DNA of 64,000 bases, taken from contig NW_022098004.1 of assembly GCF_002288925.2 (NCBI RefSeq), forward strand, positions 13,650,581 to 13,714,580, read 5' to 3'. The DNA comes from Delphinapterus leucas (lineage: Eukaryota > Chordata > Mammalia > Artiodactyla > Monodontidae). Shown one piece after another: positions 11,201 to 23,200 of the stretch (position 1 is the first letter of the stretch; each line of letters starts with the position of its first letter). The notes below the pieces were generated by a model. It searched no databases, was not told where the DNA came from, and worked only from the letters and a program-made list of their open reading frames with translations. Made by a program: the position numbers and the translations under genes.

Positions 11201-14200
11201 CCTTCAGGGGAACGGGCCACCGCCTCCCACGTGAGGGAGGTCTCTGCTCCTCCTGGACCTCCCCAGCCCCCAAGGAGCATGATCACCCCCTCCCTGTGGC
11301 CTAGATTAGGGACAAGTCTGCAAGAGGCCCTTCTGTTGCCAGTTTTGGCCCCCTCCCTCACCGATCCTCCCCGGCGCCGCCAGAGGGGCTTCTAAACCAC
11401 AGGTCTGCCCCCCTCACTCCCAGGGCCCTCAGAACTAAAGCGATTCCTCTACAGGACAGGCCAGTCCCCCTGCACCTCCATCCAGACCTCTCCCCCGAGT
11501 TCTGGAATCCAATATCCAAACCTGCTTCCTTAAACGCTCCTGGGGGATGCTCAGAGCCGCCTGGAACCCAGCTCTCGATGGGCCCGCTCACACACCCGTT
11601 CCTCCTTCCGCCCCTGCTTGGGAAATGATACCACGATGCCCTGATCTGGCTCAAGCCCCAAATCTAGAAGTTCTTCTTTCCCTCATTTTCCTCCTCTCAT
11701 GCCATCCCATCCCTCGGCAATTCCTGTCAATTCTACCTTCAAAACAGATCTCAAATCTATCAACTTCCTCCACATTCTGCCACCTCTTTAGTCTGAGCCT
11801 CTATCCCATCTGACCGGGATGTGGCGGTGGCCCCCTGACCGGTCTGCACCCACCCGAGTCCCTCCTAAATCCATTCTCCACACAACAGCCCCGACCTCCT
11901 GTCCCTCCTCAGCCCTAAAGTGGAGATAATGCTACTACTGACCCCACGGGATTTAAACGTCAGCAAAACCTAACGACGCAACACAAAGCGTTGGGCACAG
12001 CCGGGCCCCGGAAGCCCTCCCGGAGCGTTCATGGTTGTCAGCCAGTGTTCCAGCGAGCCTCAGCTGGAGCGCCAACGCTTGCCCCCAACACCGTCTGAGC
12101 CCTCAGCAAAACCACCACTACCCTTACTTCTCTGCCTCCCCAGTGGAGAACCTCAAGATCAGGGACCACATTCAGGGGCCGTATCTTTATCTTGGAACCT
12201 GCAGGGCTGAACACAGGCTCTGGGCGTGTGTGATGACTGGCTAAAAACACATAAATGAACAGTGTTTATTGGCTTGCTTGAACAATGTGGGAGAGGTCTT
12301 AGGAACAGTCCACATTTATAGTCAGTACTCACTTTGAAAACACCCACAAGGTCCTTAGAGATAAGAATAAAGAAATGATATAAAAGGAGAAAAGATCCTA
12401 AGGGTCTGAGGAGAAGAGAGTCTCTTGGGGTTGAGTGTCTATTTTCTCTTCATGAGTGACCCGTTCCCCCAGGGTCCACATTCAATGTTGAATTCAGAGG
12501 GAAGAAACCCCTTATAGGAGAACCTCCATCTATTCCAACCCCACAGCCAATCCTTCCCAAGGAAAAAGTGACGTGGGGCAAGCCCAGGGGACGCAGACAG
12601 GGACAGAATGGTGATGATTCCCTCCCAGGGGAATGTCATCATCCTGCAGAGCATGGCGGGGGCTGGCAAGGAAGAGGATTACGTCGCTGCACCATTACAG
12701 CCTGCACTGCCCCCATGTGGAAGGCTGCACCATTACAGCCGACCTGGCACCGGGGAAAGGACAGCTCGTGCATCCCAGCCTATGCACCCTCCCTGCCTGT
12801 GCTCTGGACTCTCCTTGAACGGCGTTTCCCTGCTCAGTCTCATCAGCCTCGTGTTATCCTGGACAAGCGAAAGGTGCTGGGCAAAGGCATCTGCAAGCGT
12901 CTCCCTGTGGTCATCATGCATTAGCTACACTCTTACAACTTGTATTTACTCACCTCAAACAGCTTCTAATCCCTCCCAAGAGGCCATGTGTCCATCAGAA
13001 CCGGGTTGGGTGGGCTTTCTTAATATCCTTCGGACTCCCTCATCAGGCACTTCCTGTGTCCCACAAGTAGCGGCCCCAAGCAAAGTCTGCCTCAGGGCTT
13101 TGCTGCAGTCTCCTGCACCCAGAGAAGATGGAGGCTGCTCATTTTCGACAAACAGCTCTGGCCAGAACAAACCACTTACCTGGCTGGAGTGAAGACACTG
13201 ATGCCGCTACTGAAGCTGGAGTCACAAGAACCATCGGGCCCTCCTGGGGAAAGAAAGGGGAACAAGGCATCATGAGAAAGGCTGTTGGAGTCTTCCAAAT
13301 GAACAAGACCCCTGTCACAAGGACACACAGACCCTCTAGTCCCCCACACCTTGTTTCTGGCTCTTGGAAAGGGATGTAACTCTGGAGCCCTGAAGACCCA
13401 ATGCCTATTCGTTCCCCAAAGCTTTTGGACAGTACCCGTGCTTGTAGGTTTTTAGGCACAGTGACCTCTCAAGGAGGGGCTCTCCAGGGCTGAACATATC
13501 TGGGAAATCTCAGAAGCTGTCGCTGGTTCAAGGACCATGGATGTTAAAAGTGACTTCTGGAACACTCAACACCATAAGCCATCAGGGAAATGTAAATCAA
13601 AAGCCCAGTGAGATACCATTTCACACCCACCAGGTGGCTAAAACAAAAAAGACAGATATTAGCAAGTGAGAGTGAGAATGTGGAGAAGCTGGGACCCTCG
13701 TGCATTGCTGGTGGGAATGTGAAATGGTGCAGCTGCTTTGGAAAACAGTCTGGCAGCTCCTCAAAAGGCTCCAAGCAGTTAGTTACCATATGGCCCAGCC
13801 AGTCCACTCCTAGAGACATGAAAACTTACGTCCACATCAAAAACTTGTACACCATGCTCATAGCAGCACTATTCACAACAGCCATAAAGTGGAAACAATC
13901 CAAATGTCTATCAAATGAATGGATAAACAAAATGTGTTGGAGCCCATACAATGGACTATTATTTGGCAATAAAAAGGAAGTACTGATCATGCTACATGGA
14001 TGAATCTTGAAAACGTTATGCTAAATGAAAGAAAGCAGTCACAAAGGATCACATATTTTGATCCCATTTATAAGAAATGTCTAGAATAGGCAGATCTATA
14101 TAGACAGAAAGTAGATTAGAGGTTGCTGAGGACTAGAGGAGACAAGGGTGTGATGGCCATTTTCATAAATTTAAAAAAAAAAACCTTTTAAGATAATTTT

Positions 14201-17200
14201 AGATTTACAGAAAAGTTGCAAAAATAGTACAGAATTCTCAATATTCTTCATCTAGCTGCCCCTAATATTAGTATTGTACAAACCCATAGCTCAATTATCA
14301 AACAGGAAAGTAGCATTGATACAGTTTTACTAACTAAACTACAGACCTAATCCAATTTCACCACTCATGTCCTTTGTTCCAGGATCAAATCCGGAACCCT
14401 GCATTGCATTTAGTTCTCCTGTCTCCTTGGTCCCCTCCAATCTGTGATAGTTCCTCAGTCTTTCCATGTCTTTCATGAACATGCTTTTGAAACCCTTGGT
14501 CAGTTACTCTGTAGAGCGTCTCTCCATTTGGGCCTGTCTCATGTTTTCTCATGACTAGGCTAAGGCTATGCATTTTTGGAAAAATGCTTCTGAAGTGATC
14601 TGCCTTCTCAGTACATCAAATCAGGGGTACATGATGTCTATCTTTCTCTTTGCTGGTGACGTTAACCCTATTACCCAATTTATGGTAGTGCCTACCAGGT
14701 TTCTCCCCTGTAAAGTTACCATTTTTCTTTTTGTAATGAATAAATATCTTGCAGAAGATACTTAAGATTAGACAAATATCCAGTTTTTCCCCCTCAAACA
14801 TTCCCCCACTGTTTTTATCATCCATCAGTGGATGTTGCCTACAATTAGTACTATGGAGTTTGACTAATGGTGATTTTCTATATTCCTCTTTCCTTCTACA
14901 TTTATTAACTGGAATTCTTCTATATAGAAGAACTGTTCCTTCTCCGTCATTTACCTATCTATTCATCCATCCATCCATTCATTCATTTATATCATCACTG
15001 ACCCATACATATTTATTTTATTCTGTGGGTTACACATTAAAACTATCATTATTTATATTGTTTTTCAAATGGTACCAGCCCTGGCCTCCTAAAAGTTTTA
15101 AATTATACAAGTAACACATAGTTTTACACTAAAAATTCCTAACACAACAAGGCAAAGCCCCCTTCTCTCTCATTTATTTATTTATTTATTTGGCTGTGTT
15201 GGGTCTTTGTTGCTGCACGCGGGCTTTCTCTAGTTGTGGCGATCGGGGTCTACTCTTAGTTGCGGTGCGCGGGCTTCTCATTGCAGTGGCTTCTCTTGTT
15301 GCAGAGCACAGGCTCTAGGCGTGCAGGCTTCAGTAGTTGTGGCACGTGGGCTCAGTAGTTGTGGCTCATGGGCTCTAGAGCGCAGGCTCAGTAGTTGTGG
15401 CGCACGGGCTTAGTTGCTCCGTGGCATGTGGGATCTTCCCGGACAAGGGCTCGAACCCGTGTCCCCTGCGTTGGCAGGTGGATTCTTAACCACTGTGCCA
15501 CCAGGGAGGTCCCCGCCTTCTCTCTTTAACCTTCAATCTTACTTTATGGGCAGGTAACTCACTAATTTACTGGTTAGGCAAAGGTCCCTCTCGTCTTTTC
15601 CCAGTCTTACTTTTTGTTTTGTAAACATAAATGGGATCAGAGTCTATCTTCTGCAACTTGCTTTTTTCACTTCCTACTGTGTCTTCAAGCTGCGCCACTC
15701 CAGTTGTAGACTATGGATGTCCGAAGTCCCCCAGTAAAGGGGGCCTTGAGTTCCACGCTGAACAGAAAAGCTCTGAGCTGCCGCCTGTCCCCTCTGGTCC
15801 CAGAGGCCCTCTGTGGGACAGGGCACAGCCCAGAGCGGGCAGGAGTAGCTGTGGGCGCCAGCTGGGCCTGCTGAGCTGCCTGCCGTCCACCTGAACAGGT
15901 CTGGGGAAAGGTGAGGAGGATATGTGGGGTAGCCTGGGTGGGCCAGCTGGGAGCAGCAGCTGGGGCTCCCTGCCACTGGTGGCCTCCCTCTCTCCTGCCT
16001 TTTGGAAACACACGCATTTATAGATGAAATGATAGGATGTCAGGAACCGGCTTCAAATTGACTTCGATTATTTCCTAATTTTCACTCTTAGATCTCACCT
16101 GTGCTTCCTTCCACATGGGTGTGGGCACTTCTCCAGGATCCATTAGAGGGGGCTGCTGCGGGGGAGGGTCAGGCACCTGCTGCTTTAATAGCTGTCGCCA
16201 AGCTGCCCTTTAGGAATGTTCTCCTGAGCAGTCATCCCCCCCACCCGCCCGAAGCCTCACACTGGGATATTAGTAATCTTTCAAGTGTTTGCCAAGTTGA
16301 TGCGTAAAAATGAGACACTGTTTTGCTCTGCAATCCTGGGACACCCAGGCAAGCTGAGCATCTTTGGTTGCCCTTTTGTATCAATTCCCAGACTCAGGAG
16401 CCCCTGGGCCTGGGTCTGAGCCTGACTTTCCAACTCATTCACTGTGTGACCTTTGGCAGGTCACTTGCCTTTGCCCCCATTTCCTCACCTGTATAATGTG
16501 CCAACGCCACTGCCTGCACCAGAGGCTTGTTAGGACAGTAAAGGAGCCTAACACTTGTTAAGATGAAAAACCTGACCCACATTTATATTTATTTCCTAAG
16601 GATAAATTCTTAAATGTTATGATACACACTGCCAAATGTATCTACCAGACAACGTATTTAATGTATTTACTCTCCACCTTTCAGTAGGAACGTCTGTTTT
16701 TTCCAAAATCTCTCCAGGGAATGTGTATTTCTCTTATAACCAGAGTTAAAAATGAGGGTGGGGTTAGGGGAGAGTGGAAGCGAAGGAGAAAGAAAAGATC
16801 CAGTTCAAATAACCTCCACGAAGCCCGGCCTGCTGCCCCCAGTCCTCTGTGACCGCATCCGCTGTCACACGATCACTCATCTGAGGATCTGTCCCTGAAC
16901 TCCTTGCAGGCAGGTCCTGGGTCTGATTCACTTACATGTGCAGTGTCCAAAGAGGGTGCTGATACACGCAGTCCCATCAAAGCTTTGCAAATGGGTGGAT
17001 TCCATTTCATGCTCACCCACGGAGGTCACCAGTCTTCCACTGGAAACCGTGTTTATAGATCTGCTCCTCACCACATGAAGTTCCACCCCTGACCCTCTCC
17101 GATCCCTCACTTGGGACCCATCAGGGGCCCATTACCACCTGGGCAAAGCTGATGATAAAAGACACGGGAGCAAAAGCCCTGCCCCTGACAACCTTGCTAA

Positions 17201-20200
17201 GTAGTGGGTCTCATTATGAACAGACATTAAAACAACTTGACACTAAAGCACCTGTTATTGGGAGTGTGTGGCCTATGCCGTGTGCTAAGAGCTTTACATG
17301 CAAAAATCTCCGAAACTCACAACCACACATAGGTTCGGTGTTATCACTGTTGCCCTATTCAATGAATAAGGAATCTGAGGCATAGAAAGGCCAAGTGGCT
17401 TGTCCAAGGGCAACAGATATGAAGTCAGCGGGGCCAGGATGCACAGGCGGGCAGTTCTGACTGTGGACTCCAGTTTGTGACACCTGAGATAATCAGGGAA
17501 CGTCATGGAGGGGAACTGGGAGGATGCATCAAACGCCTAGGAACTCAGAATCGGAGAAAGGATACTGCACTGTGGACCCCCCAAGCAGCAGGGCAAAGGG
17601 GGAGCCAGAGCAAGTGGAGGGGGCTGGGAGCAGTGTGACACGAACAAGGGCCTGCCCTGCCTGAAGCCTTGTGGTGAGGGGAGAGGGAGAAGCACGTGCA
17701 TGTGCAAGCGTGTGTGTGCGTGTGCTCACGTGCAGAGGGCCTGGCTGACGGGCCTCACTGTGGGGCTTGCCCGGAGGTGTGCAGTGGAGAACGCGGTGTG
17801 CTGTGGGACACACAACGCAGGCTGAGTCGGGGACAGGGGCACTAGAGGAGGGAAACCAGACAGGAGGTTCCTGCCTTTGCCAGGCTGGAAGAGTGGCACA
17901 GAGTCAGTGAGAGTAAGCAGGAGGGCTGGATGAACGCGTGGATTGAGTAACTAAATCCTGACTCTCTTGGATTGCTGGTACCTTCGTAAAGTGGTGGTTA
18001 GTTACAAGCTGAGCGCGTCTGGAGTGGATGTGGAGCCCCAGAGTTAGCTGCGGCCATCTCTGGCAACTACTATAAAGTGAGCTCTGCATCTGCTGAAGTG
18101 CTGTTTATGAGGCAGTAAAACCTGAAAGCAAGCCGCCTGAATGTATCCTGATTTAGGATAAGATTCTCCTGAGCCGGGAGCTGTTTTTAGGAATGTTTAG
18201 GAAAACTGTCTAAATAAAAGGTTAAATGAGCTGCATTGGCCGGGAATCGAACCCGGGCCTCCCGCGTGGCAGGCGAGAATTCTACCACTGAACCACCAAT
18301 GCTCCAGCTGAATGCTGCTCTGCCCGCAGCTGTTTTGCTGCTCTGGCGCACAGTGGCACTGGCACGGCTGTAACCTGACACCTCAGATGGTCCAGCATGG
18401 AATGCTGCTCCATTCTGCCGGCCAAATCCATGGGAGGAGGCCCATGGGGCACACATGCCTGACATTCTGCTCCGATGAAAGGCAACAGGGGAAAAGGCTT
18501 TAGAAATTCTTTTGGCTTCTGGGGGGCAGGTTCCAGGCCGCAGTCTGTTAGCCTTAAAGATCGGAGTAGTTTCTGCATCAGTTTACTCTTTGGCTGACTC
18601 TGGAAAGGAGAACATCACTCCAGAGCTGATTGGTGACATCTCAGTGACAACAGAGGCCCAAGAGATTAGAAAAGTCTAGAGTTCTAGAAAACATTTAGAG
18701 TCAAACTCCAGACTCCAATCGGCATAAAAGTGGTTTTCTTCATGTTAAGGATAAACAAGACGTTAATGTTAAAGGAGTTTGAAGGAGAGCAGAATTCCCA
18801 AGGACCAAATAAACCACAGCTGGAGCTTCCTTAACCCTCCCACCCTGAGAATGACTGGCACAGGAAAGGCAGCCAGCTTCCGAGTCACTGGATGTCTACC
18901 GCCAAGACTCAAGTGAACCCTGCAGACTGTACTCCTGCCATGCTCCAAACCTTTCTACATCGACTATAGCTGAAGCCAGAAAAAGAGTAAAGAAAGCATT
19001 AATGCTCTTTGAGGCAGAAAGGGTGAAGAGCTATGGGTTCTGGAGGCAGACTGCCAGGGTTCAAAGCTGCCAGACCGCCAGATCCTGGCAGTGGTACTTA
19101 TCTTCCCTGCACCCATCTGTAGAATGAAGGTAACAGCAGTTCCCACCTCACTGGGCTGTTATTGGAATCAGGAGTTAAGATATGGAAAGCAGCCCTGGTT
19201 GGCTGAGTGAGGCCCCAGGTCAGGTTGTACAACCTCTGGGTCCCCGTGGCCCTCCCTGGCAGGTGAGGGGCAGGAGGCAGAGAGCACTTACCACTGGCTG
19301 TTCCCTCCTGCTTTGCCAACGAGTCATCAGGGTTGGGTCCTGCCTGCTTCTGAACCACTGGCTTGGGCTCGTCAGGCTCGTCGTCCTCGGGGGTGACCAG
19401 CTTCATCAGGCTCTGGTTGCACACGTTGGCCACCTCCTTGATGCCTGAGTCCACTGATGTAAGGAGCAGCCTGATCCAGGGGTATGTTAGTGGGCAGACA
19501 GGTAGGCTGAACTGAGTCCCTGTTCTCCCTGCCACGCTGGGGTCCCCGCAAGATGCTCCTATGTCTCCTCACAGGGGCCCTTCCTGGTGGACCTCTCATC
19601 AACAGGATTTCTTCCACCCAATGCGGGGCAGTGTGAGCTCAAAGACTTGGCACCTTGGGACCTGCGAGAGCCTCTCCAGATCTGTAAGTAACCAGGTGAG
19701 GTTTGGGGATGGCAGCATTAGCGCCACATCCCTAGTGCTGCCCTGGCTCTCCCTGTCCATGTTCAGCTCCACCTCTTGCTGCTTTGATGCCTGGGGAAAT
19801 GTGGAGGTATGATGGATCCTAAGGGAGCCCCCATCCCCCACTCCAGGGTCCTGCAACTTTATGGCCCCCTTTGGGGCTGCTCGTTTCCTCTCTCCAGAGT
19901 GAAGGATACTCTTCTTGCGGTCATCGTAGGCCAGGCAGGGCAAGACAGCGGTCAGGATCCCAGAGGAGTAGGGCAGCATCACCCGGCCGGCCAGCTGGAT
20001 GAACTCCCGCATCCAGCACATGGCTGTCAGCTGGATCAGGTCGTCTGGAAGGAGAATTGGTGGGTTCCAGGGGGTCCGCATGAGCAGCCAGAGCGCCCCT
20101 CCCATTGACCATGTCCACAAATGGGACTGGAGAACTGGAGGGCACCTGAGGGCTGCCACAGCTTCGAGCCTCACGAATACTCTCGCCCTTGCTTTTTCCT

Positions 20201-23200
20201 TCCAAAGGAATATACAGGTACCAGGGTGACATGGAATTACAACCCTGTGGCTGATTGTAAGAGTAGCCACAATTCTCTATCCCCCCTGTGTCCACTCCCC
20301 TGTAATGGGGCTCTGTGGCTTCTCTCATCAAGAGCTGGAGTTTACTTCCCCCGTCCCGGTATCTGGGCCAGCCCTGCTATTTTGTCCAAGAGAAGGTGGT
20401 AGAAATGATGGTGTGCCTGGTTCAAGCCTAGGCCTTAGAGGCCTTGCTCACGTCTATCATGCCTCTCGGAATCCATTGATGCCACGTGAATGCACCTGGG
20501 CTAACCCACTGGATGATGAGACACCTGGAACGACTGTTCCTGTTGCCACGCGTGACAGCTGGCAACAGCCAGACATGAGTGACACCACTGACCATGAGTA
20601 ACACCTCAGCCGACCCTCCAGTTGACTGTAGGCACGTGACTGAGCCCAGTCGAGCCTGGCCCAGGGGAGCAGGGCCACCCAGCTGACCCGAAGACTCAGG
20701 ACAATACCAAGGGACTGCTATGTGAAGTAACTGCATTTTGTGGTGGCTTGATACTCAGTAGAAGCAAAGAGATACACGACCCCAATCTCCAAGCTTCAAT
20801 CACAGTGCTAATGGCAAGCTTGCCAGCAAGAAGGCCTCCAGATCTGACTCCCCTCTAGGGTCAGACCAAGTGAAAGGGCCTCCATGTTGACAGAATCAGA
20901 ATCTCTCCCACAAGGACCCACCGCTCCAGGACCCACTGTCACACTGATTCACACTCCCAGGAGGACTCTCTCTGAGATGGGGAGACAGAAAGGTGCTTCA
21001 GAGGAGGTGGTGGTGGCCTTGGGGCCTTTGCACACTCACCCGTGGTCTGGCAGTGGATCACCAGGATGTTGGCCATCTCAGCAAACTTAACACTGGAGGG
21101 GTTCTTTTTAATTTCCTTCAAGAATTCTCCAAGGACCACCTCACACCTACCAATGAGCAAAGGAGAAAGGAGACAGCTCATGCAGCCAGAGCCAGAGGAG
21201 CCTCCACCAGTGGTGCCATTTCTGCTGTGCTCTGTGGGACACACTTGTCAGATGGACATTTTTCCGAGGCTGGGGGTGGATGATCTCCTAGCTCCTCAAA
21301 GCAGGAAGCACACGAGCCAGGAAGAGGACGGTGAATTTCGTGCTCTCCTGCCGCCGCCTGTCTGTTGGGTGTGGGGTACGCGTACATGCCGAGGGGCCCC
21401 TGCAGCCGCCTGCCCCTCTCCTCCTCCACTCACATTTTCCGAATCTCTTTGCCGTTGTCGCCCAGGATCTGGAAGAGTCCATCCAGGATCTCCGGCAAAT
21501 AATCCAGCAGGTTAATGTCTGGCACGGACTCCAGAACCAGGATCTGCCCCAGGGGAGGAAACCATCAGGGAAAGTCACCAGCCAGAGAACCTGCATCTCC
21601 TCGCCCACCCTCCGGACTGCCCAGCAAGAAGGGGCCCTGCTGAGGCACCTTTTCACGGCACTGCGGGTGTCCCACGGGGGAGCGGGTGCTAGTAGCTGTT
21701 GTTTCTGTTCAATGGGCAGGGAAACGGCAATTTAACCCCAGGGCAGTTCAGATGCCCGGGGGCGGGGCGGGGGGTGCGGGAGGGAACCCATGGGAAAGGT
21801 GGGCAAGGCTAGAAGAGGTGTGACAGCTGGAGGAGCACAGCTGGCTTCAAAGGTAAATCTGGGTGTTTCCGGAGACAAGGAAGGAACCACATCCTCTTCA
21901 GAGGCAAACGTGATGGGCTTTGGGGGCAAAGCTGAATACATGTGTTTTCGGATTATCTGGTGTCATTGGCTCCTAGAGGGATAACAGTGAGGCATCCCGG
22001 CAGCCACAGAAAGTGCCCAGGTGAGCCAGAGAGCAGACCTCACTCAACTAGAGGCTCCTTACAGCTGGAGAAGGAGTGTCGCGGGGCCGGACCTTACCCA
22101 GGAGATGATGAACTGCCGGGCATACTGGTTGTTGGAATAAATCCTCTCCCGCAACAAGGGGATGAAGCCCACCAGGTCGAACTTGTTGCTCTCCGTCACA
22201 ATGTCCTGTGGGTCAAAGGCATGAGAGCTGCCTGCTGGGGGCGGGGGCTGCCTGACCTGGCTGAATCCCCGGCCCGGGCTGGCTCCAGGGGTCAGGCGGA
22301 CACAGAGGAAGATGACGGAGCCTGAGTCAGGCAGGAGAGGCCCCCGGAGCATCCCTCCTCACACAGGCCGAAGGACCAGCAGAAAGGATGCACTGAAAGC
22401 AGGAATCAAGGTCGAGAGAACTAATCAAAAGGCAAAACCCTGCATCTCTGTGGTCTGGCTCGAATGCCCTGGTGAGCTGAGCATAAACTGCCCCTGTCAC
22501 TGGGGGCAGGGTGGGGTCAGCATGAGGGGACATTAGGGGGACAGAATGGTTCTGTATTTTGATCCTGCTGTTGACATAACTCTATACTCTCATCATAGAG
22601 CTGTACACTATTCCATTAACTGCATGTAAATGAAAAAAAATTTTTTTAATTACGAAGAGCATCCCAATGATAGAATTTATAAGCTGTACAGACAGATGGA
22701 GGAAACAGCTGCTAAAAATAAGAGTGGGGACCAAGTACAAGTACCTTTAAGAGGCGGTCTAGGAGCTCAGAGCCGCTCTTCACATTGGGGTCTGGGTCAG
22801 CAGCCAACTATGAGAGAGACAGAGGTGGAGAGAGGGTCACTGTCAATATATAAGACAAGGAATCCACTGAAGTCCAACAGCAAAGGCCTTGGGGCAGGCT
22901 GAACATCACATAGGCACCTCTCTCAGTGCACAGATGCAAGACAGGCAGGGGAGGCAAGGGGGTAAAGCAGAACTTGGCAATGCTGCCGAGATGTGGCAGA
23001 CCCCCGTTCTGCTCAGGGACCGCTGGGACCTGCTGCCACCAGTCAGGTGGTTGCTTCCCGTTGGCCTTCCTCAGGGCTTTCCAATCTTACAATGCTGGGT
23101 CCTCTCTCCACTCCTGGAGGAGGGGACGGATCAGCTGTGAGGCTAATCCTCTAGAAACGACTTCAGGGAGGAGAACTCCATGACGATGAGAGAGATGCCG

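Larger units (their letters stand above)
5599..13179 (-). other. VAC14: VAC14 intron 10
   Basis: 7.6 kb, mostly unique sequence. Recognisable items are a hAT-type MITE near 6955-7265, a MIR near 9745-10080 and an AT-rich unique block near 9120-9530. A partial repeat at 12690-12745 contains caccattacagcc twice. No coding exon is supported. Confidence 0.75.
13244..19291 (-). other. VAC14: VAC14 intron 9
   Basis: 6 kb intron carrying L1/HAL1 fragments (13560-15115), a long-form CHR SINE (15172-15515), MIR pieces (about 16400-16560 and 19030-19160) and the minus-strand tRNA-Gly gene. The remainder is unique, with nothing else recognised. Confidence 0.75.

Noticed and set aside
12608..13192. 194-codon plus-strand frame over VAC14 exon 10
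   Set aside because: It runs antisense through the exon and the intron, and shows no family resemblance. The minus-strand exon is the real one.
19599..20270. 223-codon minus-strand frame around VAC14 exon 8
   Set aside because: Only 19910-20044 is coding; the rest is read-through into flanking introns past good splice sites.
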